Source: Malachius bipustulatus
Lineage: Eukaryota; Arthropoda; Insecta; Coleoptera; Melyridae
Length of the DNA stretch: 64,000 nucleotides
Direction of reading: 5' to 3'
NCBI GenBank assembly: GCA_910589415.1
Contig: OU342637.1
Span: 34,378,162 to 34,442,161, forward strand
The number at the start of each line of letters is the position of its first letter. The first letter of the stretch is position 1. This document shows, piece after piece, positions 12,926 to 24,496 of the stretch. The notes under the pieces are model-generated. The model was not told the origin of the DNA. It ran no database searches and saw nothing but the letters and a program-made list of their open reading frames with translations. The translations under genes were made by a program, and so were the position numbers.

Positions 12926-14159
12926 ATTTATCAATCTTTGAAAGTTGTCACTTGGTATTACAAAATCGTTTCATTGTTCGCTTGTAGGACAGGTCAACGA
13001 TTCCATCAGATAGAACTTAGAATGTATGGAACATCTGGGGCTAAAAATGGTTTCTTTCGACTTACATTAATAAGAATGTTTCAGGGAGGGCTCCTGGTGA
13101 CATGAAATTCTAATCCCTATATTCTGTCTTCATTGGGCAAGAAAAAGGTGTTTGTACCCACGAAAGCCTTGGAGTAAATCAACTCGCATTCTAGCAGTTC
13201 AAGATCGAAGATGCTCGTTGACCCGGAATGACGTCTTGTGATGATTTTCTAAATTAAATTTGTGAAGTTTATTTATTGTGAAGCCACAAGTGAAGTTTAT
13301 AGACAAATTCCGCAAATTACAAGATAATATTATAATTAGCCCTTGATCAGTGCTAACACTTACCCCTATATTTAATCATGCCATGGTAGGTATTAATATA
13401 ACAGATATAACAAGGGGAAAAAGTTATATTCGGTTCTTCATTCGCTTATGTATTGTATTCGCTTATTTTTTAAACAAGAGAAAGCGACGCTAAGCCTTAT
13501 TCATCAACCAATATGGCTGCTCATCTTTTGGCACCTCCACTTCATCCTAACCGTTACGATCGAGCGCGAGTTCGAGCCTCATTGAGCGCCAGCTACGTAG
13601 TACCTCTAATAGTATCGAGAAGACAAAAAGTTAACCTCGACCTCGAGTGGGATCTGTGAAATTATTCGCGAGCCGAGATGCAAAACAGGTTTGGTCGCAG
13701 AGGAAAAAGAAAATGTTTTGCTGAACTCACCGGATGAAGAAGTTGACAACACTATCTAATCTTCCTTTTAGTACCGCCTGCTTTTTTAAAAGATAGGGTC
13801 TTTTATACCACTGGCTTTATTGCAAATCGGCAGACTGTATTCAATAGCCCATACATTTTACAACAAACAAGTATTTTTTATTTTTTTTGTTTAAAGCGCA
13901 CCGTTTTTGAGATATTTGAAGTTTCTTTAGGCAATGTGTAGGCAATTAAGAATGACATTTTGGTTAAAAATTCTAGTCAGCTAACTTTTAATGAAATCAA
14001 CAATAAATATAAATGGCCCAACATTATCTGAGAAAACTTCAAAAATATCGAAAAAAGTACGCCGTATGAAAAAAATGTATAGATGCTTTTTTGTTCAAAA
14101 ATGCATGATGGGCATGTTGAAAAACGATTTTTCAATTATTGCAAAACGTCAGTGACATA
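12926..14159. other. intergenic DNA
   Basis: No gene is seen. From about 13840 the AT-rich sequence may be the left part of the decayed repeat that follows. Confidence 0.4.
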
Positions 14160-14460
14160 AAATATAGGGAAGGGAAAAAGGGCTCCAACCCTGAATATCT
14201 ACGCCACTGGAAGACGACGTCTATAAAACCCGAAATAGTCAAATTAGTGATCTTAGTTTGTTTATTGTTCATGCCAAGTTTCCTCAAAATTATAGCAAAT
14301 TTACTCGAGTTTTAATCAAAAATTGTTATATATTTTTTTTAATTTGACACCCTGTATCTTTTGAACTAAACGTCATTTTAAGCTGAAATGTATTTTTTTC
14401 AACTTTTATTTACGAAAGGAACTACCCCTTTAAACTTGGCCCTCTATACCTCTCAAACAC
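14160..14460. repeat. decayed half copy of the 62426-62948 MITE family
   Basis: In order, it holds GCCACTGG, TGCCAAGTTTC, a T-run, TTTGACACCCTGTATCTT, and GGAACTACCCCTTTAAACTTGG. Each has a close match in the same order in the right half of the MITE at 62426-62948. The left half is not clearly preserved. Confidence 0.55.
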
Positions 14461-15156
14461 CTTATAGGTGACTGTTATGACAGAAGAAATCAATCTTCAG
14501 AAATGAATATCTTGAAAACAGGGGTTTTTGGTGATTATGCCCATGGAGACTTCTGATCCACTCTATTGAATACGACCATTCCCAAAAATTACAATAAATT
14601 TTACCAGGAATCAATTTTCAAAAAGATTCTGCGGGGTCCTTTAGTAGGTGAAAAATGTATTTGACTAAATTGTAGAGCGTAAAAAGACAACAAAAAAGTA
14701 CCTGATCGCAATTTTCGTATTTCGACGGATAATAACCGAGTTATTGCAAAACAAAAAAAAAACACTTTTTCAAGATGACGGAGAATGCACATATAGGAAA
14801 TCTTGGTCGACAATTTGAAGTCAAGCCAGAAGCTTCCATTACAGAAAATATTTTCAAAATTGGGAAGGTGTTCTAGAGTAGACGATTGATTCTTCTGTAT
14901 TTGATTCATAGCATGATAAGATGAGCTGTAGAGAAATAAAAACTATTGGTAAAATAATCTTTTTCGAATTTTCCCTGATATAACTTTAAAAAAGATTGGA
15001 ACAATATCAACATGCACCACTGTTTTTATTTCTTGTGGCTTTACATTCATTTTTGATGGTTAGTTTTGATCAGTTATTTCAAGCTGATTACTTCGATCAT
15101 ATATTCTGCAAGCGCAGGGCAAATTTGATTTGAATTTACAGTTATAACGTCTATTA
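14461..15156. other. AT-rich sequence, possibly old repeat
   Basis: No gene is supported. Part of it may be decayed MITE, but no termini could be matched. Confidence 0.35.
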
Positions 15157-16658
15157 TACCGCCGTGTTAATTCAAAAGGGCGTATCTGTAAAAATATAGA
15201 AGTTGAGAAAACTGTTTTTTAAGATTTTTAGTTATGCCATGAAATCAGTTATATGTGAACTGAAGTTTTAATTTCATACTAATAATCATAAAAATTAAAA
15301 AAGTTACTGTGGGTTATTTGAGCACTATTATTACTTGCCTGCAAACCTGACTTTTGATAGATACGTCCTTTTCAGCTAACATCAGTTAGCACTCTTGGCA
15401 GATACGTGATGTGTCTATTTTATTCAATATAAGTTAGGCACATGGTTTGAACTATACTGGCAAAATAAAATAAAAAAGCCGCAATACGTATTTCTTGACA
15501 TAGATACGCTCAAACATGGGTAACTAATCAATATTGAATTGCAATCACATCCTAAAACTCTTTCAAAAGAACGTGCAATCGCATAACAATTATTGTTAAG
15601 AGTGAAATGCTTATCTGCGTGTAAAATCTGCACATCAGCCATTCAGTTCTGACATATAGTGTGTAAATACGTCCTTTTCAACTAACAAAATCAGATACGC
15701 CTTTTTAATCTAACAAAGCAATCTAATTTGTATGCCTATACAGGGTGATCAGTCAAGAGTACGAGGTGGCCATATCTCTGGAACTACTGGTCCTAGAGCA
15801 TCAAATTAACAATTTTCCAGACATAAGTGACCACGAGTAATACAATGAAGTATTTTCAAGCTTGCCGCACTTCCGGGAATACTGCAAGTTGAACACATAC
15901 TTCGTTATTTTAACGGGGACAGCCTGTATCTTATTATATTTAAGAATTGTGGCGGCTCCACAGTTGGCATTTAAACTGGACAGTTTATGAGTTACAAACA
16001 AGTGAAAATCTCAATTTTTCATTTTCAAAACAATGTACATCTGAAACGGCTCAAGATATGAAAAAACGGCTTACTTGTTCTTAACTTTTCATGTGGTATC
16101 CAAGCATAAGAAGTTTAAATTCTTATGCAGCGAGTGATGAAAATTATCAGATTTTTCGTCCTGTATAAAAATTTCAAGCAAACCGTAGGGTAACACGTGA
16201 ACCGTTATCGAGGGATATGTGAGCAGTTTTTCCACATCTTGAGCCGTTTCTAATGTACACTGTTTTGAAAATGAATAACAGCGTTTTTCATTTGTTTTCT
16301 GTATTCGCTTTTCACAAACAATTTAAAAGTATAATAATAAACAGAGTGTCCCCGTTAAAATATATGTGACAACTTCCCGCATTTACGGAAGTGTGAGCAT
16401 CTTGAAAATATTTTTATTGTATTTCTCGTGATCACTTATCAGTTATGCCTGGAAAATTTTTAATTTGAGGCTCTAGGAGCAAAGTTCCTGAGATGTGGCC
16501 GCTCGGTACCGTTCATTTATCACTCTGTATAAAGCTGACATAGACCTTTTGTACTTAACACATAGATAGTACCTACTTGTGGAGACGAATTTAAAAATAC
16601 ATCTAGCTGAGTTTTTGTTGAATTTGTAGATACGCCCTCTTGAATTAACACGGTATAG
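15157..16658. mobile_element. TIR element with sub-terminal repeats, hosting a MITE
   Basis: The left end, near GTGTTAATTCAAAAGGGCGTATCT, is the inverse of AGATACGCCCTCTTGAATTAACAC at the right end (about 35 bp, few mismatches). Related strings with GATACG and CTTTTCAACTAAC recur at about 15358, 15668 and 15700, like sub-terminal repeats. It has no coding capacity, and no target duplication could be fixed. The MITE at 15741-16527 is nested in it. Confidence 0.6.
15741..16527. mobile_element. palindromic MITE, family 1, copy 2 (decayed)
   Basis: The ends CAGGGTGAT and ATCACTCTG are inverted and TA-flanked. The arms pair imperfectly. The interior shares ACGGCTCAAGATAT, GGCTTAC and TTTTCAT blocks with copy 1 at 5073-5677. 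More mismatches between the arms suggest greater age. Confidence 0.7.
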
Positions 16659-19600
16659 TCGTATAGTATAGTAAACTAGGTATAATAATGTTATTCCACA
16701 TCTCGCGGAAACGTATTCGAAATATTATCCAATACAAAGACTAAAGATAGCTATGGAGATTTAATAACCCTCAAATTAATTATTTGATACATGAATTTAA
16801 ATATTTACTTAAATGTTGGAATAGTAATTTGAGTTAGTGAAAAGTAAATTGCTCGTAGAGATTCCACCGAATCCTCCTCTTAGGGCTAGCCTTAGTAAGT
16901 GTTCCCGACTAGTTAGTTAGCCATGGGCTGTTTAAGATGCGGGGTGAATCTGTTAATGGGCGTGCGTCTGGATGAAATAACATAAGAGCATCGGGCTCAA
17001 TGGAGGCATAATTAATTCCCCCCTAAATGGCCCGGACGCTAGTGAGCCAGGCAAGCACAAACAGGACGTGAATGCCAGTTTAGTCACGTCGAACCAGGAC
17101 ACAGTGACAGCGATTGTGCAGCCTTTAGTAAAGTGGATGGTTAAGGGCAGATTTCGGTAATCCCGTGAGTTATCTGAAAGATCTCCGGCTACGATTGCTA
17201 TTCCTCACGTACTCCACTATCAGATTCAAGCGCCTCCACTTCACATCCTTATTGCGTTGAGGCCTAAGAACTTGTTAATTTTATATACAATGTCACTCCG
17301 GTTTATTACCTTCGTTAAAAGTGGTGAAATAATTAAAACGATTCGTAAGGTTTTTCACTCTATCGTGTGTATAAATTATTAGATAAAATTTATTGAAAAT
17401 TAATTCTAAAAATGGGCAAAATTATCCTTATACAAGTATGCATCATAGAAGAACTGAGTGTTGTAAAAAAATCGCTAGGTGCATGTCGTATGTACCTACA
17501 CGTATCAGCAAAATAATAATGAAAAAATTAAACAAAAATGTAGTTTAAAGGTCTATTTACTTCTAACAGCACGGATACAGGGCGGGTATTCAACGTGAAC
17601 ATGCATTTTTGTTAATAAATACAGCCATTTAAAACCCATTAATAACTTATTAATAAAAATGTACCTAGATCCACGTTGAAAACCTTAACGTTCGTGTCGT
17701 TAGATGCGGTGATGAAGAGGGACCTCAATGAAGATTTTATTATGTCAATAGATCTTTTATTTTCAATATTTTTACAGAAATTAGATACGGTATTGATCCT
17801 ACATTCATATAATACTTATAAAAGTAAACAGGTGTACTTAAACTTATAATAAGTGTCTCTAAAGTTTTGAAATTTATCTACTAAGCAAAAATTAATAAAA
17901 GTTTTCAGACTTTGAATTTCGATATGAAATATCTCAAAAAATAATCGACATAGTCTACGTAGCCTGCGATAAACTAGAAAGAGAAAAGAAGAGACGCGTG
18001 AGAGGTTGCGAATAGAATGGGTGAGAAATTTCATAAGGGCTGCTGATTCGTCAAAAAAGCCGTTGAGGGGTCGCGCGACAGGAGAGAACGTGAAGCGTTC
18101 GACAGAAAGGGAGAGGCGAGCGGAAGAAAGCGGGTCGGGTGAACGAGAACGGCAAGTCTCTCCTGCACATTATCTGAATTGTTATTTATCTTCCTTTTAC
18201 CTTAACTCTTATCTTCATAACTAGAAACTAAATCATTTCTACTAAATTATCTTAACCACATTCGCGTCCGAGACCGAAGGACCAACGAGTGTTTACCTCC
18301 GTTTCGAGAATTTGCGTCTCTAAATAACATACCCGCGAACAGCTGTTGCTTGATACGCAGTAACTAAATTTTCCAATTATCGAATCGCAACACGCGAATA
18401 AACAAAAGTGTTGCCGCAAATTGATCATCTTCGATTCAATCCATCTTCCTGACCGCGATTAAATAAAATTGTTGACAAACCGAAGATACTTGGTGGTTAC
18501 CAATAGTTATTGTACATAGCTTCTATGTATTATCGACTGGTGCAGTACGTCGGAAATTACCACACCCGGCAAACCGGACGAAAAACTGGACCGTGTCAAA
18601 ACGATTTACAGAAACCTAAAATTGACTGGCAGTAGATCAGTGGCGGGTCGTCGATTGCAAAGATAGTGACGTGTGGAGTCTACGCAGGGCAAGGTCCGGT
18701 CGTTCGGGCAGCTCGATTTTTTTAGGTCTATTTTTTTAGCGGAATTTTTCTTTTTTTGCAAGGTGCAGTTTGACAAGTACAAATTTGATTTTTAAAAAGT
18801 TCTGTTAGATCGAAAATTAGAGATTTTTCAAAAAAATAAAATCCAAAAAAATAAAATAATGAGAGGTGTCTGACCAACTGCATTTTGAAAAAAAATGAGC
18901 TGACCGGACTTTCTCAAACCTGGCTGTAAATTATGAAAAACAATAACAATGCCAGCTCAGCGTATCAGCTTATGGTATCCATAACTATAAGCTGAATGGT
19001 ATATGTTTTACTTTTATAGAATTTTACTCTATATTTATAGAATGTGACTGTCAAATAAGAAATTTTAAATAAGAGAAAATTGTACTTAACAAGATTTTTT
19101 ACAATTTTAAACTTATTTATTTTTTAGAAATACTTGAAGTGATTTACTTCGTCTGAAAAGCAGCCTCTGCAGTAGATTTTATTTCCCAAAATCTTAAGCG
19201 TGTGATGCTTCAAAGGTTTTGTATATTTCTTAGGATTAATTTCAATGAAAGTCTTGTTTGTTGGACTGTAAACATTTTCTTGGAGGTTTAATAAGCCCTT
19301 GAAATGCTTTAAGGTGTAGATAAATTTTCACGAAAAAGTTTGAACATTTTAATAGAAATTATCCTAATTTTGTAACTGTATATAAATCGGTACCTATCTG
19401 AGTAAAATATTCATTTCTATTGATAGGTAATATAAGGATAGTTTACTAGTCAGTTCCAATTCTAGGATTAGGAAAGTACGTAGCATTTACTTTTTGCAAA
19501 TATACAAAGAAAAATTATTTCATTTTCCTCGTCTAGACTTGCTACTGCTACTCAACTAAAGAACCTCCCAACCCCCCCCCCCCACGAAATGTAATTTCAA

Positions 19601-20009
19601 CATTAGGTATATCGAAAATGCCAATGAATAGGTCACTTATCTTATTAAAGCATCTTTTGAAGCTCATGTCTTTCGCTCTTTCGTCTCCTGGATGAAAACA
19701 TTTGAAAGAATTCTATTATCCTCAGGAATCACTCTTAACGCTAAAAGACGATTTATAAATTAGCTGAAGTCAATTAATTAGCTGCTCGCTGGTTGTATCG
19801 TGTAACTGTAGCTGTAGCTATTCTTCGCTAAATCTAAAAATACGTTCAGTCACTAAATTCGCCTTCTGATTTGATTATTAAATAAGGTCCTGCAACAGGA
19901 CAAGCAATCCTAGCGGCCTTACCGTTCGAAAAAATAAATAAGATTTAAGGATAAAGTTGTTATGCTTTATTGAGGCGACCGCTATAACCTAAAATTATTT
20001 TCAGCTGTA
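16659..20009. other. intergenic DNA with two GC-richer patches
   Basis: No supported gene. Patches at about 16900-17250 and 17990-18720 are richer in GC than the surroundings but contain only short frames. The second, with the AATAAA-like strings that follow, could be an LTR-element relic or an untranslated exon; I cannot decide. A run of 12 C lies near 19572. Confidence 0.4.
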
Positions 20010-20495
20010 CAGGTAGCCCAATATCGCTGTAAGCCATCCAATAATGGTTTTCACAGTTTAAGTTTGTAGTGAGTAATTTATGAGTCATAAAGAAATGAAA
20101 ATCGCCATTTTCCATTTTCAAATCAGTTCACATTTAAAACGGCTCAAGATATAGGGAAACGGCCTACATGTCCCTAACTTGACTTTACATGAGGAATCCC
20201 ATTGCGTAAATTAAATTGTTACATAGGGTGATGAATATTATCAGATTTCCCATTAATTTCATCATATTTTTCATCACACTGTAGAGAAATTTCAAGTACA
20301 CTCTAAGGTAACACATGAAAAATAAGGATAGGGACATGTAAAGCCGTTTACCGATATCTTGAGCCGTTATCAATGCGAACTGCTTTGAAAATGGGAAATG
20401 TTGATTTTCATTTGTTTATAACTCATAACCCACTCATTTTAGACTGCAACTGTGTTCTTATTTAAAAAAAGTCCTGATATTGGGTTATAATCCTG
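20010..20495. mobile_element. palindromic MITE, family 1, copy 3 (decayed)
   Basis: The termini are damaged (CAGGTAGCCCAATATC and GATATTGGGTTATAATCCTG), TA-flanked, with arms that pair imperfectly. It shares ACGGCTCAAGATAT and CTACATGTCCCTAACTT with copies 1 and 2. The outside flanks (ATTTTCAGCTG left, TAGCTGAAAAT right) are also inverted, as seen around copy 1. Confidence 0.7.
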
Positions 20496-21639
20496 TATAG
20501 CTGAAAATAATTAAAGGTTGTAAGTTTTTACAACCCACACAACTTTTTTCTCACTTTTTTTCCATCTCGAACAGTATGGCCGCTAGGAATGCCCGACGCA
20601 CTGCGCAGGGGCCTGTATATTTTGTTAGATTATTTATAAAACCCATCATAATCACCAGAACATCCCTTGTTCATCAAATAACCGATTTCATTTACTCGGC
20701 TTTCCCTTTTACAATTTTATGACATAAATCTGGACACAAACTGGGCAGATTAAAAGTTTGATATTAACATCTGTAAGGATTCTCAAATATTTGATTTAAT
20801 CTCATTTAATCCTGTTTGTGGAGTGAAGTTTTAAATCCCACAATAAGTAGCTTCATGACTTTAAGCTGCTTCCCTTTCTACGTAACTGTTTTGCCGTTAT
20901 TTCATGTAACATAATTTAATATAGGATTATTTAAATATTATTTTCTTTATTAACGGAATGAACGTATATGTAATGAAATTTCAATTTCAAGTCGCATTTG
21001 CTTAGTGGAATCTTCTATTTCTCCTCTGATTTCTGTAGGTTGAAATGGAATAAGAAAACTTCACAGTCGTATTGCTTCTACTATCTAGTTTCACGATATT
21101 CCCATGCAGGACGCACAAGGGAACTGTTAATGTAATACGGATATTCTCTTTGAAAGTCTGAATTTTCCCTGGATATTGATTAAATTTGTCCATATCACGG
21201 TTTATCTTATATCCGGCTACAAGGACCAATTATTACATTTTGCTGACACAGTAAATTTCTTTACATGGCAGCTTTTATTTCAGTCATGTAAGAGTTAAGA
21301 TACCACAAAATTCTTAAAATATATAAATCCATCTTAATCAGGTACAACGAAGAAATAAAAATGAACTAAAATATACTTGGAAACACCTACCGCTAGATTT
21401 GATTCTAGAATTTAGAGTTTTATCTACTCCCGCGTTTAATCTTTGGTTCCGCACTCTCCCAAGCAAAGCCATGCAGATTCCGCCCATCATATGCCTGATT
21501 GACTCAACGACCTTTAAACTCTTTATAATATAATATAAATATGAGCACGCAGCAAGAACAGACTTGTCCTCAATCCGAATTACGGCAACGCAGACCTGGA
21601 TTTCATTGACCAGGTCAACCACACAGTATGACGGTAAAT
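20496..21639. other. intergenic DNA
   Basis: No gene is seen. The last 250 bases may be the 5' part of the following non-LTR relic, but no motif confirms it. Confidence 0.4.
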
Positions 21640-22760
21640 ACTAAGAGATCCCACAGAAGCGATAGCTCCAGTAAGTCCGGAGGAGATTAAGTCTAGAAAT
21701 CTACGGAAGGCTCCGGGTCAGGATTCCATTAGCAGCCTGGCCTAAAAAAACCTCCTCAGAAAGATCATGACGTTGGTACACGTTAAAAACGTCATGCTCA
21801 GACTGCGTCATTTTCCAAAGGTGTGGAAGTATGCTAATGTCGTCTTCCTCCCGAAACCTGGCAAGGGCCCCATGTTTCCCCACACAAATCGCCCGATCAG
21901 CCTCATCTTCACGCTGTGAAAAATCGCGAAGGCAGTGATATTGGGGAGACTGAAGTCCATCGTGGACGCAAATAAGAAGATACCGAACGAATAGTTTGAG
22001 TTTCGGGCGAAGCCCTCAATGGTCCACTAGGTCCTGCAGATCGTCGAGATCGTCACAGATGGCTTTAACCACAACCATGTCACTGGCGCAGTGTTCCTTC
22101 GACAAGGTCTGGCACAAGTGTCTTATTTACAAGATCCTGAAAGCCGGACTGGCGTTATCGATGGCGCAGCTCCTACACTCTTACTCTGCGATCATGTAAA
22201 ATAAGAGCGAAACTGGACGAAGCGCGCTCGTCAGAAAAAAACTTTCTCTGCCGTAGTTCCACTGGGAAGTTTATTCCCTGTTGTTGTACAGTTTGTAAAC
22301 CTCTGACATGCCCGTCACTCCAAATATGACCCTGGCCCGCCCTTTATGCTGACGATAGCGCGATAATTACAACATCGTGACGCCCAGCAGTAGCCACCCG
22401 TAAACTGCAGGAGGCTGTGGACTAGTTGGAAAAATTGGTTTGCAAAATTTCAAGCACGGTGAGGTACTTTGGGGTGACGCTTGACGACAAGCTCTTCTAG
22501 AGTCACCATTCATCAGAGACAGCTAAGAGAGCAAGTCAGATAACTGGGTCTATGCCGCGGAATACAATATAAAACGACTTTAAGTCGTTCAGAACAAGTG
22601 TCAATGGTAGGCCGCGGGCACGCTGTGGTTCATCAGGAATGAGCAGCAGCACGAGAATTGAAGATTCCGTTGATGAAAGATGTCATCAAGAAAGAAACAA
22701 AGCCCAGGTGCCAGCGACCATACAAACCGCCTTATTAGACTCGCCTGCGACTATGAGGAG
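21640..22760 (+). pseudogene. Jockey-type non-LTR retrotransposon ORF2 relic
   Basis: The plus strand reads in order VSPEEIKSRNLRKAPGQDSI (the finger region before RT), LRHFPKVWKYANVVFLPKPG, then NRPISLIF, then a degraded GAVFLRQGLAQ segment, YFGVTLDDKLF (thumb), and near 22640 RNEQQHENLKIPLMKDVIKK, which resembles the Jockey ORF2 C-terminus. Stops and frameshifts break every segment. The region between the fingers and thumb is short, and no YADD box is readable, so part of the palm is lost or mutated. ORF1 is not seen. Confidence 0.75.
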
Positions 22761-23040
22761 ACGCAGAGAAGATTCCGAAGACCGAAGACGATCCTTCTCT
22801 GAGAAATTCCACGAAGACCACCGGACGCTTAATTGGGGCAGGGCCTCTCATGCACACCAGCAAAAGACACAAGGGGCAAACCCAGAGAAACAATAAAAAC
22901 GTTGTCGTCGAAAGACGAACCATCACACATCACTGATGGAAGACCCGGGCCTTGTTGCTCATCGGATGGGCGAACTGAGTAACTTCTCCGGTTGACTACA
23001 GAATCGCGGGCGTACTGTGGGGTACTATACAAATACAGCA

Positions 23041-23076
23041 GAAGACCCAAGGCTGAAGGCATGGCCTTGGGTCTTC
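23041..23076. repeat. 13-bp perfect hairpin
   Basis: GAAGACCCAAGGC and GCCTTGGGTCTTC are separated by a 10-base loop. It lies in the degraded sequence between the Jockey relic and the mariner-like element. Its function is unknown. Confidence 0.6.
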
Positions 23077-23453
23077 ACTGTGTGCATCAAGAAAACAACA
23101 GGAAGACGAATCACTAGAGACTGCGCAGCAAAAGAGAAACCCTCTGGCAAAAGAAGGAGTCCAACGGACTTGGTTTTTTCATACCTTGACGGGTCTCTTT
23201 ATAGAAACAAGGCTTCGTCATATAGTGAGTCTGAGTCTGGGTTTGGCAGTCAAGCTTTCACCAGGGGTGTAACAGAAATAAATAGTTAGTTTGATTGGTC
23301 ATGATATACTCTACAATATACAGGGTGCGCCAGAGAAACTTACTTATTTGGAAATATTCCCGAGTGGTAAGTTGGGCGGGTAGAGGGGAGAGAGGGGGCT
23401 CAACTGGAGGGGGAAGTCACCATGTTTGTTTATCTCTCTAATCAGTTGTCATC

Positions 23454-23912
23454 ATGCTCTGGTCTAGAGAGCAACGCGCATTCGCTATCGAGAGCTTCTT
23501 TTCTAACGGTCGCTCACTTGTTGCTACACAACGTGCCTTCCGCGCTCGCTTTGAAATTCCTCCTCACAGACTCGTTCCTGGCCGCAATTCGATTCTGTCG
23601 TGGGTTAACTCATTTCGGGAGTGTGGAAGTGTCGCCAAACCCAGAAATGGACATCGACGGACTACCAGAACTCCGGAAAATATCGAAAGAGTGAGGCAGT
23701 CAGTTCTGCGTTCTCCCCGACGTTCGGCTCGCAAACACGCAGCTGCTCTGAGAATTTCTGACACCACTGTTCGACGAATTCTCCATAAAGACCTTCAATT
23801 TCATCCCTATAAATTGGCTGTTGTGCAAGAATTGACTGAACGCGATTTTGTTGCCCGTCAAAATGCATGTGAAATGCTGCTTGACAACCTGCCTGAAGAC
23901 GCGGTCGTTTTA
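23454..23912 (+). pseudogene. mariner-like transposase, part 1 (DNA-binding domain)
   Basis: The frame begins at the Met at 23454, about 130 bp inside the left TIR. It encodes the N-terminal paired helix-turn-helix region: a first HTH (about residues 5-50, REQRAFAIESFF) and a second (about residues 80-115, SARKHAAALRISDTTVRRIL). The frame runs without a stop until the TA at 23911-23912, where another element is inserted. When the pieces either side of that insertion are lined up, the reading phase does not continue, so a small indel also exists near the junction. Confidence 0.85.
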
Positions 23913-23939
23913 GTGTATTTTTTAATAAAAAATACACTA
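23911..23939. repeat. 29-bp perfect palindrome at an insertion border
   Basis: TAGTGTATTTTTT-AA-TAAAAAATACACTA reads the same on both strands. Its right half is repeated at the other end of the inserted DNA (AAAAATACACTA, 26104-26115). Confidence 0.8.
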
Positions 23940-24045
23940 TTGAGGACGACATCACTTTTCGAAAATCACCCAAACTCATCAAATGTCCACCGATCATGAC
24001 CCCCAGATCACGAAAAAGTGGTTTTCCAAAATTCACCTGCCCACG

Positions 24046-24060
24046 ATATATATATATATA
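24046..24060. repeat. (TA)n microsatellite
   Basis: An uninterrupted AT dinucleotide tract. A second one lies at the far side of the 24096-24467 element. Confidence 0.8.
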
Positions 24061-24095
24061 AATTATGAATGTAGTAAAACACCGTTATTTTTAAT

Positions 24096-24461
24096 TATTT
24101 GAAAATTAGGTAAAGGCAAGCGGTGTGTCGCAAATAAAAGGTATGATCCTTTTTTGTTAAACTCAATATATTTCGATCTTAATTTAGATCTTCATCAGGA
24201 GAACTGTAATTATAAGAAATCAATATTTTTTCAAAAAATCTTAAGATAAATACTTACAACAAATGATCAAAATAAAATTAGCATCTTTAAAATTCTAAAA
24301 ATCTTCATAAGGTAATGTTAATAAAGTTCGTTTTGTAAATTTATGCCAAAAAACCATTTAATATTTATAAATATCAACATTTAAGAATAATTTATATTGA
24401 GTTTAACAAAAAAGGATCATACCTTTTATTTGCGACACACCGCTTGCCTTTACCTAATTTT

Positions 24462-24467
<6 letters not shown>
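24096..24467. mobile_element. short element with perfect 75-bp TIRs
   Basis: Bases 24096-24170 and 24393-24467 are exact inverted copies by eye (beginning TATTTGAAAATTAGG and ending CAATATA inward). The 222-bp interior is AT-rich and non-coding. Just inside the left TIR, the minus strand carries CTGATGA, a GATCT/AGATC stem and GAAA (24171-24198), resembling a hammerhead ribozyme core. Such motifs are known from Penelope-like element repeats. Whether this is a MITE or a Penelope-type relic is open. Confidence 0.7.

Positions 24468-24494
<27 letters not shown>
24466..24494. repeat. (TA)n microsatellite
   Basis: An uninterrupted AT tract abutting the right TIR of the 24096-24467 element. Confidence 0.8.

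Positions 24495-24496
<2 letters not shown>

Noticed and set aside
14601..14909. 102-codon minus-strand frame
   Set aside because: It lies in AT-rich, repeat-like sequence and has no domain.
18006..18224. 72-codon Arg/Glu-rich frame as a host exon
   Set aside because: Low-complexity charge bias from a purine-rich tract; no flanking splice sites could be matched.
22829..23289. overlapping 77-90-codon frames after the Jockey relic
   Set aside because: They lie in different frames with no shared motif; most likely degraded 3' sequence of the relic.
23662..24036. 124-codon minus-strand frame
   Set aside because: It is antisense to the transposase N-terminus and continues into the inserted repeat.
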